DNA of 62,610 nucleotides from contig JAILCX010000029.1 in assembly GCA_024690205.1 (NCBI GenBank), forward strand, positions 1 to 62,610, in the 5' to 3' direction. Source of the stretch: Lachnospiraceae bacterium (GTDB lineage: Bacteria > Bacillota > Clostridia > Lachnospirales > Lachnospiraceae). The position numbers were made by a program, and so were the translations under genes. The notes under the pieces are model-generated. The model worked only from the letters and a program-made list of their open reading frames with translations. It had not been told where the DNA came from and did not search any database. Within the stretch, counting starts at the first letter, position 1. Every line of letters starts with the position of its first letter. Below, piece after piece: positions 1 through 9,159 of the stretch.

Positions 1-1136
1 CCCCACTTATATGTTCCTTCGTCGGGCTCAAGTTCGCCGGCAAGGATCTTAAAGAGGGTTGACTTTGCCTGCTCGTTTCCGCCGACAAAAGCTATCTTGT
101 CATCATGCCCTACGTTAAATGAGACATGATCGAGTATCTTAACTCCGTCTATGGTCTTTGAGATATTATCAACGGAAAGGACTTCGTTTCCGATCTCTCG
201 GTCGGGACGGAAGTCTATGTAAGGATATTTTCTTGAAGAGGGCTTTATCGTATCAAGCTCGATCTTTTCAAGAGCTCTTTTTCTTGAAGTAGCCTGCTTT
301 GATTTAGAGGCATTTGCTGAGAATCTTGAGATGAATTCTTGCAATTCCTTTATCTTTTCTTCCTTCTTCTTGTTGGCTTCTTTCATCTGACGTATGAGCA
401 GCTGGCTTGACTCGTACCAGAAATCGTAGTTTCCGGCATAGAGCTGGATCTTGCCGTAGTCGATATCACAGGTGTGAGTACATACCTTATTAAGAAAGTA
501 ACGGTCATGGCTTACCACTATGACTGTATTTTCAAAGTTTATAAGGAATTCTTCAAGCCATGCTATGGCATCAAGGTCAAGGTGGTTCGTCGGTTCGTCA
601 AGGAGCAGGATATCGGGATTTCCGAAAAGTGCCCTTGCAAGAAGGACCTTAACCTTTTCATTACCGTTCAAGTCTTTCATTATCGCATAGTGAAGGTCTG
701 TTTCGATGCCAAGTCCGTTTAAGACCATGGCTGCGTTGCTTTCAGCTTCCCAACCGTCCATCTCAGCAAACTCGGCTTCAAGCTCTGCGGCTCTAACTCC
801 GTCCTCGTCTGAAAAGTCTTCCTTTGCATAGATGGCATCCTTTTCCTTCATTACATCATAAAGGTGCTGGTTACCCATGATGACAACATCCATTACGGGA
901 TATTCATCATATTTAAAGTGATCCTGCTCGAGGAATGAAAGTCTCTGGCCGGGGCTTATCGTGATATCGCCCGATGTCGTATCGAGTGCGCCTGAAAGTA
1001 TCTTAAGGAAGGTAGACTTTCCGGCACCATTTGCTCCGATTATTCCGTAGCAGTTTCCTTCGGTGAATTTTATATTGACATCTTCAAAGAGCGCCTTTTT
1101 TCCTACTCTGTAAGTTACATTGTTTGCACTTATCAT
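1..1136 (-). CDS. ABC-F family ATPase, YkpA/YbiT-like (3' end outside window)
   Basis: About 378 N-terminal residues are visible; the C-terminus lies beyond base 1. The protein has two ABC domains and no membrane segments, as in ABC-F proteins that act on the ribosome. The first Walker A reads GANGAGKST. The first signature reads LNGNEKVKV instead of the common LSGGEKxRV and is followed by Walker B LLLDEPTNHLD. A charged KKKEEKIKELQEF linker separates the halves. The second Walker A is GGNEQAKST, lacking the usual GxGKS spacing; from memory the YkpA-like branch often departs from consensus here. The start is the ATG at 1136, with AAGGAG (complement of 1143-1148) in front. It is divergent from ppdK. 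Translation factor or antibiotic-resistance factor cannot be decided from sequence; the family call is firm. Confidence 0.9.
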   Translation of the reverse strand, partial: MISANNVTYRVGKKALFEDVNIKFTEGNCYGIIGANGAGKSTFLKILSGALDTTSGDITISPGQRLSFLEQDHFKYDEYPVMDVVIMGNQHLYDVMKEKDAIYAKEDFSDEDGVRAAELEAEFAEMDGWEAESNAAMVLNGLGIETDLHYAIMKDLNGNEKVKVLLARALFGNPDILLLDEPTNHLDLDAIAWLEEFLINFENTVIVVSHDRYFLNKVCTHTCDIDYGKIQLYAGNYDFWYESSQLLIRQMKEANKKKEEKIKELQEFISRFSANASKSKQATSRKRALEKIELDTIKPSSRKYPYIDFRPDREIGNEVLSVDNISKTIDGVKILDHVSFNVGHDDKIAFVGGNEQAKSTLFKILAGELEPDEGTYKW

Positions 1137-1183
1137 TTAAAACTCCTTGCGTTTTCTGTGTTCTTCCAATTTGTATCACATAA

Positions 1184-1211
1184 ATTATACAGAAAAGTCG
1201 GGGATTTGCAA
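1184..1211 (-). promoter_or_regulatory. Promoter for the ABC-F gene
   Basis: On the minus strand TTGCAA (complement of 1206-1211) is followed after 16 bases by TATAAT (complement of 1184-1189). This matches a sigma-A promoter about 50 bases before the ABC-F start. Confidence 0.6.
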
Positions 1212-1267
1212 GTTAAAGAAGGGGTGTCATCCGTCAAATAAATCTTAATGCGAAATATGCCTTTATG

Positions 1268-1276
1268 TGATATAAT
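1268..1276 (+). promoter_or_regulatory. Extended -10 promoter for ppdK
   Basis: TGATATAAT (TG at 1268, TATAAT at 1271-1276) is an extended -10 element about 65 bases before the ppdK start. No good -35 hexamer is visible, which is usual for extended -10 promoters. Confidence 0.5.
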
Positions 1277-1341
1277 TATCTGGTAATTTCTGAAATTGTA
1301 TAAATTATTACAAAAATAATATGGGAAAAGGAGTAATTACT

Positions 1342-4233
1342 ATGAACAAGTGGGTATATTCTTTTAAAGAAGGAAATGCCGATATGAGAAACCTCCTTGG
1401 CGGAAAAGGTGCCAACCTTGCCGAGATGAGTAATATCGGACTTCCCGTCCCTCAGGGTTTTACCATTACTACACAGGCTTGTACCCGTTATTACGAAGAT
1501 GGCAGAAAGATCAATGATGAGATCATGGGCCAGGTAATGGACGGTGTTGCAAAGATGGAAGAGATCAACGGAAAGAAGTTCGGTGATCTTCAGAATCCTC
1601 TTCTTGTTTCCGTTCGTTCAGGTGCCAGAGCTTCAATGCCCGGTATGATGGATACCATCCTTAACCTTGGTCTTAACGATGAAGTTGTAAAGGCCATGAT
1701 CGCAGGTAATCCCGACCCCAAGTTCGAGAGATTCGTATATGATTCATACAGAAGATTCATCCAGATGTTCTCAGATGTCGTTATGGAAGTCGGTAAGAAG
1801 TACTTCGAAGAGCTGATCGACAAGATGAAGAATGAAAAGGGTGTTAAGTATGACGTTGACTTAACCGCAGAAGATCTTAAGACTCTGGCCGAGCAGTTTA
1901 AGGCTGAGTATAAAAAGCAACTCGGAGAAGATTTCCCGTCTGATCCCGTTGTTCAGTTAAAGCTTGCTATCGAAGCTGTATTTAAATCATGGGATAATCC
2001 CCGTGCGAACGTATACCGCAGAGACAACGATATCCCTTATTCATGGGGAACTGCTGTAAACGTTATGCCCATGGTATTCGGTAACCTTAACGACCAGTCA
2101 GGTACCGGTGTCGCATTTACAAGAGATCCCGCAACAGGCGAAAAAACACTTATGGGTGAATTCTTAAAGAACGCCCAGGGTGAAGACGTTGTTGCAGGTG
2201 TTCGTACTCCTATGCCCATCTCACAGATGGAGCAGGAATTCCCTGAAGCATATGCGGAGTTCATAAAGGTCTGCGATACTTTGGAAAACCACTATCACGA
2301 TATGCAGGATATGGAGTTTACCGTAGAGAACAAGAAGCTCTACATGCTCCAGTGCCGTAACGGAAAAAGAACGGCTCCCGCTGCATTAAAGATCGCATGT
2401 GACCTTGTTAAGGAAGGACACAAAACCGAAGAAGAAGCGGTTGCAATGATCGATCCCCGTAACCTTGATACTCTTCTTCATCCCCAGTTTGATGCTGAGG
2501 CATTAAAGAAGGCGACTCCTTTGGGCAAGGGACTCGGTGCTTCACCCGGAGCTGCATGCGGACAGGTTGTATTTACGGCTGAAAGCGCAGTTGAGTGGGC
2601 GGAAAAAGGAAAGAAGGTCGTACTTGTAAGACTTGAGACTTCTCCCGAGGATATCACGGGAATGAAGGCTGCTCAGGGTATCCTTACGGTCCGCGGAGGA
2701 ATGACATCACACGCTGCCGTTGTTGCAAGAGGAATGGGAGAGTGCTGTGTATCGGGATGCGGCGACATCGTGATGGATGAAGCAAACAAGACATTTACTC
2801 TCGGTGGAGTTACATTCAACGAGGGTTCCGAGATAAGTATCGATGGAAGCACCGGTAACATCTACCAGGGTCTTATCCCTACAGTCGATGCTACGATAGC
2901 AGGTGAGTTCGGAACGGTTATGAGCTGGGCCGACAAGTACCGTACATTAAAGGTAAGAACAAATGCGGATACTCCCGAAGATGCCAGAAAGGCCAGAGAA
3001 CTCGGAGCAGAAGGTATCGGACTTTGCCGTACCGAGCATATGTTCTTTGAAGAAGACAGGATAGCAGCATTCAGAGAGATGATCTGTTCGGATACCGCAG
3101 AAGAAAGAGAAGAGGCTCTTAACAAGATACTTCCTTACCAGCAGGGTGACTTCGAGCAGATCTATGAAGCTATGGAAGGATGTCCTGTTACAATCAGATT
3201 CCTTGATCCTCCGCTTCATGAATTCGTTCCCACGGAAGAAGCAGATATCAAGAAGCTTGCCGATGCAAAGAATAAGAGTGTTGAAGATATAAAGACGATG
3301 ATCGATTCCCTTCATGAGTTTAACCCCATGATGGGACACAGAGGATGCCGTCTTGCGGTTACATATCCCGAGATCGCCGTTATGCAGACAAAGGCAGTGA
3401 TAAGAGCTGCAATAAATGTTCAGAAGAAGCACCCCGACTGGGATGTTAAGCCTGAGATCATGATCCCGCTCGTTTGTGAACCCAAGGAGCTTGCTTCAAT
3501 AAAGAAGCTTGTGGTAAAGACGGCCGAAGACGAGATCGAAAAGGCAGGAACCCAGGTCAACTACGAAGTGGGTACCATGATAGAGATCCCCAGAGCAGCT
3601 CTTTTGGCAGACGAGATCGCAAAGGAAGCCGACTTCTTCTGCTTCGGTACGAACGACCTCACACAGATGACATTCGGATTCTCAAGAGACGATGCAGGTA
3701 AGTTCCTCCAGGCTTATTATGAGTCAAAGATATTTGAGAACGATCCTTTTGCTAAGCTCGACCAGAACGGTGTCGGAAAGCTGATGGAGATGGCAATTGA
3801 ACTCGGAAAGCCCGTAAATCCCGACCTCCATATCGGTATCTGCGGTGAGCACGGCGGAGATCCCGCATCTATCGAGTTCTGCCACAACATAGGACTTGAT
3901 TATGTATCATGTTCTCCTTTCAGAGTTCCGATCGCACGTCTTGCTGCTGCACAGGCTGTGATAAATAACAAGAAAAAGTGTGGTTCAGATAAAATGGATG
4001 AGTTCTTAAAGGATGCAAAGGCAAAGGCCAAGGTAGTTGCCGAAGCAACAAAGGATGCCGCTATCGAACTTGCCAAGGCAGGTAAGGAAGTTGCGGGGGT
4101 TGCCGCAGAAAAGGCAAAGGATGTTGCCGAAGTCGTTAAGGATACTGCAGTAGCCGGAGCTAAGGCAGGTGCCGCAGGCGCCAAGGCCGGCTGGGAAGAA
4201 GCCAAGAAGACCTACGGTGACAACAAGAAATAA
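1342..4233 (+). CDS. ppdK: Pyruvate, phosphate dikinase with Ala/Lys-rich C-terminal tail
   Basis: 963 residues. Interconverts pyruvate, ATP and phosphate with PEP, AMP and PPi. The nucleotide-binding start GGKGANLAEM, the swivelling-domain phospho-histidine H457 in GGMTSHAAVVARG and the PEP-domain cysteine C834 in GICGEHGGDP are all present. The ATG at 1342 is chosen over the in-frame ATG at 1321 because AAAGGAG (1327-1333) lies 8 bases before it. A typical family member is about 875 residues and would end near the LAAAQAVI motif. Here about 88 residues follow, rich in Ala, Lys, Glu and Val (repeats such as KDVAEVVKDTAVAGAKAG) and resembling LEA or amphipathic-helix proteins. The enzyme call is firm; the tail's role is unknown. 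Confidence 0.97.
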   Translation: MNKWVYSFKEGNADMRNLLGGKGANLAEMSNIGLPVPQGFTITTQACTRYYEDGRKINDEIMGQVMDGVAKMEEINGKKFGDLQNPLLVSVRSGARASMPGMMDTILNLGLNDEVVKAMIAGNPDPKFERFVYDSYRRFIQMFSDVVMEVGKKYFEELIDKMKNEKGVKYDVDLTAEDLKTLAEQFKAEYKKQLGEDFPSDPVVQLKLAIEAVFKSWDNPRANVYRRDNDIPYSWGTAVNVMPMVFGNLNDQSGTGVAFTRDPATGEKTLMGEFLKNAQGEDVVAGVRTPMPISQMEQEFPEAYAEFIKVCDTLENHYHDMQDMEFTVENKKLYMLQCRNGKRTAPAALKIACDLVKEGHKTEEEAVAMIDPRNLDTLLHPQFDAEALKKATPLGKGLGASPGAACGQVVFTAESAVEWAEKGKKVVLVRLETSPEDITGMKAAQGILTVRGGMTSHAAVVARGMGECCVSGCGDIVMDEANKTFTLGGVTFNEGSEISIDGSTGNIYQGLIPTVDATIAGEFGTVMSWADKYRTLKVRTNADTPEDARKARELGAEGIGLCRTEHMFFEEDRIAAFREMICSDTAEEREEALNKILPYQQGDFEQIYEAMEGCPVTIRFLDPPLHEFVPTEEADIKKLADAKNKSVEDIKTMIDSLHEFNPMMGHRGCRLAVTYPEIAVMQTKAVIRAAINVQKKHPDWDVKPEIMIPLVCEPKELASIKKLVVKTAEDEIEKAGTQVNYEVGTMIEIPRAALLADEIAKEADFFCFGTNDLTQMTFGFSRDDAGKFLQAYYESKIFENDPFAKLDQNGVGKLMEMAIELGKPVNPDLHIGICGEHGGDPASIEFCHNIGLDYVSCSPFRVPIARLAAAQAVINNKKKCGSDKMDEFLKDAKAKAKVVAEATKDAAIELAKAGKEVAGVAAEKAKDVAEVVKDTAVAGAKAGAAGAKAGWEEAKKTYGDNKK

Positions 4234-4264
4234 ATAAGTTGAAGCTAAATATACTTATACTAAA

Positions 4265-4293
4265 ACGGCTCCGTATAATGCGGAGCTGTTTTT
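4265..4293 (+). terminator. Intrinsic terminator after ppdK
   Basis: ACGGCTCCG and CGGAGCTGT form a 9-bp stem (one G-U pair) around TATAATG, followed by a T run. It nearly matches the hairpin at 10681-10710. Confidence 0.85.
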
Positions 4294-4335
4294 ATGACTT
4301 GACATCAACAGGAATGGAAATATACAATGAAGACG

Positions 4336-4427
4336 AAAGTTATAACCAATTATAACCAGTTATAACTGAAGGTAAAAGTTATAACCAATTATAACCAGTT
4401 ATAACTGAAAATAAAAGTTATAACTGA
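4336..4427 (+). repeat. Phased TTATAAC repeat array upstream of an ATPase gene
   Basis: Two exact copies of a 35-base unit lie at 4336-4370 and 4375-4409, 39 bases apart. A shortened third copy is at 4414-4427, again 39 bases on. Within them RTTATAAC occurs seven times, at 4339, 4349, 4359, 4378, 4388, 4398 and 4417, giving steps of 10, 10, 19, 10, 10 and 19 bases. The sites therefore fall roughly on one face of the helix. Most are the palindrome GTTATAAC. The array ends 21 bases before the TTG start of the ATPase. It looks like a multi-site operator or an iteron-like element; its binding protein is unknown. Confidence 0.85.
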
Positions 4428-4448
4428 GACGATGAAAGGAGGAATCTC

Positions 4449-5501
4449 TTGAATAACCCATTTTCACTGACTTTCGGCATAGAACCAAAGGAATATATAA
4501 TCAGAAAACAACTTGAAGATTCAGTGATTGAATCATTTGAAAGTGAAACTCCTTCCAACTATATGTACATGTTATCGGGTATGAGAGGCGTGGGAAAGAC
4601 GGTTGTCCTTTCAAGCCTTACGGAGTACCTTAGCTCAAAAAAGAACTGGGTTGTCATCAATGTGTCACCGGATATGGACATTCTTAATGTGATTGCTGCA
4701 AACCTTTATGGAAGAAGCAGCTTTAAAAGGTTATTTAAGGATGCAAAGATAGATTTATCCGCTTTGGGTATCGGTATTTCAATCAAAAATTCTTCTCCGG
4801 TTTATGATATTACGGTTGCGCTTGAACAACTGATATCGGAACTCAAAAAGAAGGATTATAGAGTTTTGATAGCCATTGATGAAGTAGTTAACAGTCCCAG
4901 TGTAAGACTTTTTGCGGGGACATATCAAATACTGTTACGAAAAAAACTTCCGGTTTTTCTTCTTATGACAGGACTTTATGAGAATATTAATAACCTCCAG
5001 AATGAAAAGACATTAACTTTTTTGTATCGTGCTCCTAAGATCTATCTTGAGCCATTGAGTATGTTTATGATAGCAAAAAGCTATAGAGCGACACTTGGTG
5101 TAGACGAAGATGTGGCAAAAGAAATGGCCAGACTTACCAAAGGGTACGCTTATGCATATCAGGTTCTTGGATACCTTTATTGGGATAAGATTAAAGAAAG
5201 AAAAAGCGGAAACTGCTTAAACGACCTGCTGGACGAATACGATGCTACCTTAAGCGAATACGTTTATGAAAAGATATGGTCCGAATTACCTGAAACTGAA
5301 TTAGCCATTGTGACGTTGCTGGTAAAAAATGGGCAGATGAAGATTGCGGATGTGAAAAGTGCGCTTTCATTATCGGATTCGAAGCTGTCGGTATATAGGG
5401 ACAGATTAAAAAGACGGGGCCTTATCGATGTGTCTCAATATGGCAGATTGTCTTTACTTCCGCCAAGGTTTAGAGAAATAGCTACGTTCTGGGTTGACTA
5501 A
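4449..5501 (+). CDS. AAA+ ATPase with C-terminal winged-helix-like region
   Basis: 350 residues starting at TTG; AAAGGAGG (4435-4442) sits 6 bases before it and no nearby in-frame ATG fits. Walker A is GMRGVGKTVV (around residues 43-52) and Walker B is VLIAIDEV (around 138-145). The fold resembles AAA_16/Orc1-Cdc6-like or STAND-type ATPases. The last 80 residues (IVTLLVKNGQMKIADVKSALSLSDSKLSVYRDRLKRRGLI) look like a winged helix able to bind DNA. A phased repeat array lies directly upstream, so autoregulation is a reasonable inference. The stop is 2 bases before the next ATG, indicating coupling to the lipoprotein gene. Cellular role unknown. Confidence 0.8.
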   Translation: MNNPFSLTFGIEPKEYIIRKQLEDSVIESFESETPSNYMYMLSGMRGVGKTVVLSSLTEYLSSKKNWVVINVSPDMDILNVIAANLYGRSSFKRLFKDAKIDLSALGIGISIKNSSPVYDITVALEQLISELKKKDYRVLIAIDEVVNSPSVRLFAGTYQILLRKKLPVFLLMTGLYENINNLQNEKTLTFLYRAPKIYLEPLSMFMIAKSYRATLGVDEDVAKEMARLTKGYAYAYQVLGYLYWDKIKERKSGNCLNDLLDEYDATLSEYVYEKIWSELPETELAIVTLLVKNGQMKIADVKSALSLSDSKLSVYRDRLKRRGLIDVSQYGRLSLLPPRFREIATFWVD

Positions 5502-5503
5502 AA

Positions 5504-6502
5504 ATGAGAAGAAAAATATATCCTCTGATCGTCGCTTTGATGATCATAACGATAACAGGCTGCGGAAAAAAGGAAACCGGCTGGCAATATGCGTACTCAG
5601 GTATGATAAATGACCTTTTGGACGGGGAAACCGTCGCAGGAGTATGTATTGATACATCTGATGAATATTTGGCTGATGAAGATTGGTGTCCTATGTTCAG
5701 ACTGTATGATTTAAATAATGATGATATCCCGGAGCTCTTTTTGGCCCTTCAGCCAACGGGTGAAATAAATGTATATACATACAGCGCTGATTCGGATTCG
5801 GTCATAGATACGGGACTGACTGTTGGCTACGAAACATCAGGGTCCGTGCGTATTTATCCCCTGATCGGATCTGATTATTTCATTACCGGACCGGCTTTTT
5901 CCGAAGATACGATACTTTATGAGCTTAAAGACGGCAAAGCAAAACAGCTGCTTGAATATGGTGAGCCTGACGGAAGCGTATTTATGTCTGAAAGCCTTGA
6001 TGATGAGATCAGCGAAGATGAATTTCGCAGTCTGCTTGATCAGTATCTGGGAGTGGAGTTTAATACATCGCTTTTTGAATCGGTCAGGAATATTCTAAAA
6101 GAAGACATTTCTGATATGAGCGGATACGCTCCTTTGACTGATCTTGTTGATAGGAAAGAAGCTCTGTCATTATCTGATGCTGATCTTTCCGGCGTATATG
6201 TATCCGAATCTGTCGGCGAGACAGGGATGAAATATGAAAACTATATATCAGTTGACCTTGTTAAGGATCAAAGCGGACAATACAGGTCGATGTGCATGAT
6301 ATCAAGGGAAGGCGGAACTACCGGATATTTCGATGTGAAATTAACTGACGGAGCAATGAAGATCGATGCCGGAGACAGCCCTGTTAAAAGGTTTGACTTG
6401 GAACCGTATGGCAGTGGGTATATGATATATTCGGATGATAACCATAAGTCGATCCTGCTCATTAGATCAGGTGATGCGGACGGAACCTGGTGGGATGAAT
6501 GA
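5504..6502 (+). CDS. Putative lipoprotein with Asp/Asn-rich repeat
   Basis: 332 residues. The N-terminus MRRKIYPLIVALMI followed by TITGC is a lipoprotein signal with the modified cysteine at C20, so the protein should be anchored outside the membrane. A segment YDLNNDDIPELFLAL resembles the calcium-binding-like loops seen in many clostridial surface proteins. The C-terminal part is predicted beta-rich, with no catalytic motif I recognise. No clear ribosome site precedes the ATG; it lies 2 bases after the ATPase stop, so translational coupling is likely. Function unknown. Confidence 0.75.
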   Translation: MRRKIYPLIVALMIITITGCGKKETGWQYAYSGMINDLLDGETVAGVCIDTSDEYLADEDWCPMFRLYDLNNDDIPELFLALQPTGEINVYTYSADSDSVIDTGLTVGYETSGSVRIYPLIGSDYFITGPAFSEDTILYELKDGKAKQLLEYGEPDGSVFMSESLDDEISEDEFRSLLDQYLGVEFNTSLFESVRNILKEDISDMSGYAPLTDLVDRKEALSLSDADLSGVYVSESVGETGMKYENYISVDLVKDQSGQYRSMCMISREGGTTGYFDVKLTDGAMKIDAGDSPVKRFDLEPYGSGYMIYSDDNHKSILLIRSGDADGTWWDE

Positions 6503-6554
6503 GCTTTGAAGCAGAAATAAAGATTAGGGAAGATATACAGGAGGAAACAATACT

Positions 6555-6992
6555 ATGGGGCTTTTTAGTGTGAATGAGAATAGCAATATGCGCAGTCGCA
6601 ACGTTCAGGAAGAGGATGTCTTTGAAGCGGAATACCGTGAATTAAAGGCAAAACGCTCAAGAGCGATAGTTAAACTTGGTAACATTATCTATGAAGAGAA
6701 TAAGGATAAGGACATGTCCGGTACGGCATATGCGGATTGCTATAAGGATATATTCGAAGCAGAAAAGGATATGATTATGCTTGAAAAGCGCAGGCTTGCT
6801 TCAAAAGGCTTCCGCAAGTGTGAAAAGTGTGGAGCTGAGCTTGCTATAGACAGCGTATTCTGTAATAAGTGCGGCACAAGACAGGGTGAACTGGAAACAG
6901 AAGTTGTTATGGCCAGTCATAAATGCCCTAAGTGCGGTGCCAAACTTGAAGACGGTGATGTATTTTGCACAGCGTGCGGGTATAAACTGTAG
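6555..6992 (+). CDS. Double zinc-ribbon protein
   Basis: 145 residues. An N-terminal charged helical region (about residues 15-85) is followed by two zinc ribbons of the CxxC-x(n)-CxxC type: CEKCGAELAIDSVFCNKCG and CPKCGAKLEDGDVFCTACG. No membrane segment is visible, unlike its neighbours. A strong AGGAGG precedes the ATG. It is one of four zinc-ribbon genes between 6.5 and 14.5 kb. The ribbons suggest protein or nucleic-acid contacts; nothing more specific can be said. Confidence 0.75.
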   Translation: MGLFSVNENSNMRSRNVQEEDVFEAEYRELKAKRSRAIVKLGNIIYEENKDKDMSGTAYADCYKDIFEAEKDMIMLEKRRLASKGFRKCEKCGAELAIDSVFCNKCGTRQGELETEVVMASHKCPKCGAKLEDGDVFCTACGYKL

Positions 6993-7031
6993 TTTTGTTT
7001 TAGCCAAAGATATTACTTAATGGAGAACGGC

Positions 7032-8591
7032 ATGGTTCGGGTAAAATCATCAAAAAAGAAGAAAAACGGCAAACGATTTATGAATAGCCGGTTTTATTAC
7101 TGGTATAACTTCAATTGGGAAAGACTGGAGCAGAATGAGTGGAGAGGTCAAGAACTCATTCATCATCTGGCGTGGCTGGGTTTACATGTTGCGGCAATAT
7201 TATTCGCAACGTGGTTATGGATATTTGTTTACGATATTGGAAGATACTGGGAAATTCCAAATCCTATCAAAGTGGGTGGTTTTTATTTGGCATGGTCGAT
7301 ACCGATTGTGCTTGTACTCTTTATAATACTCATGGTCGGTAAACTAAAGGAAAAAGGAATATTAGAGCAGAAGAAACTGATACATATAGTGAAGGTGTCT
7401 TCGATAATATGTTTGATAGTGGGGGTACTGTCACTTGCGATAGATTTTATCGGATACAAAATGCAGGATTTTTTGCCTAATTTGGGCGATGAGATAGAAA
7501 TTGCTGCGGTTATTGGATTCTCACTTGCGGCAGGAATACCTCTTCTTTTTGTAATGGAAATGCACTCTGAAAGAAACAGACGTTTTTATATACGTCTTTT
7601 AGTATTAAGTTGCCTTATAATGTGGTTATATTTAGTTTTATCTTGTATAGCAGGCGAAAATGCTATTTATAATTGGGCTGGAGTTAAGAAGGCAAGCCTT
7701 ATAGAACAAGACTGGAAAGGGAATGAGATTCATCGAGGGGATACGTATTCGTCTATCTATTGGTTTAACAATGCTCTGGGAACGGCTGACTACGCTTTGG
7801 AAAAAAAGAACGGTCTAATGGAGTGGAGAGGAGACTTTCAATCAGGAGCACACATAGAAACCAATAGCATAGGGTTGATCTCTGGGGCAATAAACAGCGA
7901 TGGAAACTGGATTAGAATTGAATATTACGGTGATGGGTCAATTAAGCGTGTTATTAGTCCATATCAGATTACTTGCTATGGGGAACGAGGGGATTCGGTT
8001 TTTATTGTTAATGATAAAGGTGAGTCGTGGCGTTATATTTCATTATCGGATGAGAGTAGCCCCAAATCTAATAAAACCATTTCCGAACCAGATGAAGAAA
8101 TTACAAGCGCCTTTCGTTATATAAGTTTACCTTATTTGTGTAAGCGCTTAGCTACTGAGACCATGAATTATTCGGAGGAAGTAGATACCGGTTATGATAA
8201 AAACTATGTGTTGGTTGAAAAAAGAACATATTATGGAGAAAGCACGAGTGGTATTCCTTATGGTGGTTATAAACTTGAAAAATTTGATCACTATGACGAT
8301 GGCAGATTAAAATCGAAAGAGGAAATCTGCAGAAATCTACATACTGAATGGGTTTCAGATGACAAGAAATATAATGAGTGGCTTGTTTACGATCAGGTAT
8401 ATACATATGATCCTGAGGGAAATCAGATCAGTAATACTTTGACAATATATGACAATATAAATAACAAACTTGAAGAGGATGAATATAATTCAGACGGTAA
8501 AATGATTAGTCGTACTCTGTTTGACATGGGCGGCAATAGAATCAGCTATGTTGAATATGACAATAACGGTAAAGTCATAAGGGCAGAATAG
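7032..8591 (+). CDS. Membrane protein with C-terminal YD-repeat-like region
   Basis: About 519 residues. The ATG at 7032 is preferred to the in-frame ATG at 7020 because GGAG (7022-7025) is well placed for it. A basic cytosolic N-terminus is followed by about five hydrophobic helices (roughly residues 50-215). The remaining 300 residues are polar and beta-rich. Near the end repeated phrases such as YTYDPEGNQIS, YNSDGKMISRTL and YDNNGKVIRA resemble YD/RHS or MORN-like repeats. It lies in the same-strand accessory block. I do not recognise a family, and the function is unknown. Confidence 0.65.
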   Translation: MVRVKSSKKKKNGKRFMNSRFYYWYNFNWERLEQNEWRGQELIHHLAWLGLHVAAILFATWLWIFVYDIGRYWEIPNPIKVGGFYLAWSIPIVLVLFIILMVGKLKEKGILEQKKLIHIVKVSSIICLIVGVLSLAIDFIGYKMQDFLPNLGDEIEIAAVIGFSLAAGIPLLFVMEMHSERNRRFYIRLLVLSCLIMWLYLVLSCIAGENAIYNWAGVKKASLIEQDWKGNEIHRGDTYSSIYWFNNALGTADYALEKKNGLMEWRGDFQSGAHIETNSIGLISGAINSDGNWIRIEYYGDGSIKRVISPYQITCYGERGDSVFIVNDKGESWRYISLSDESSPKSNKTISEPDEEITSAFRYISLPYLCKRLATETMNYSEEVDTGYDKNYVLVEKRTYYGESTSGIPYGGYKLEKFDHYDDGRLKSKEEICRNLHTEWVSDDKKYNEWLVYDQVYTYDPEGNQISNTLTIYDNINNKLEEDEYNSDGKMISRTLFDMGGNRISYVEYDNNGKVIRAE

Positions 8592-8600
8592 GGTGAATAT

Positions 8601-9101
8601 ATGTATTGTGATCAGTGCGGAGAAAAAATAGATAACGAAATGGACTATTGTCCTTTGTGCGGGAGTCCGATTAAAAAAGCCGAAAAAAAACAGGTTGAAC
8701 ATATAAAACCTGTTGCTAAAACGCAGAAAGAAAAAGGCAAGAGTTCGATACTCGAAAAGTTTTCATTAGGCGAATTATTGACGGCCTATTTGGATTATTG
8801 GAAAAGCATGAAAACAGAAGTAATGATAGGTACCAGAGTAGTATTTGTTGCCGTGCATATGGCGGTAATAAGCGTTTTATTTGTACTCGTCATAATTAAA
8901 ACGATCAATACGGTTAAGTTAAGTTCGGGGCCGTCGCCCTGGTGGGAGGATTCGGAATATGCATATTATTATGATTATGAGGAGTATTTTAATAATAATC
9001 TGAACGAATCGGTTAAGGGCGCTGAGTTTGATTTCGAAAACGAGGAACTTGAGGTTGATTATGATAAACATAGAATGGAAGAAATCCGACAGGAAAAATA
9101 G
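8601..9101 (+). CDS. Zinc-ribbon single-span membrane protein
   Basis: 166 residues. The N-terminal ribbon has CDQCG and CPLCG pairs within the first 23 residues. A basic linker, one hydrophobic helix (about residues 85-110) and an acidic tail rich in Glu, Asp and Tyr follow. AGGGTG stands a few bases before the ATG. The same order (ribbon, linker, helix, outer part) recurs in the genes at 9160 and 12586, which suggests related proteins with a cytosolic ribbon and an outer domain. Function unknown. Confidence 0.65.
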   Translation: MYCDQCGEKIDNEMDYCPLCGSPIKKAEKKQVEHIKPVAKTQKEKGKSSILEKFSLGELLTAYLDYWKSMKTEVMIGTRVVFVAVHMAVISVLFVLVIIKTINTVKLSSGPSPWWEDSEYAYYYDYEEYFNNNLNESVKGAEFDFENEELEVDYDKHRMEEIRQEK

Positions 9102-9159
9102 GATAAGTATTCCGGATTATCTATGAAAACAGAATTCAAAACTATGGAAGGTATATAGT

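Noticed and set aside
1321-1341. Upstream ATG as ppdK start.
   Set aside because: The ribosome site AAAGGAG lies inside this stretch and serves the ATG at 1342; the family also begins there.
4336-4427. Possible CRISPR array.
   Set aside because: Repeat spacing is 10-19 bases with no unique spacers and no cas genes.
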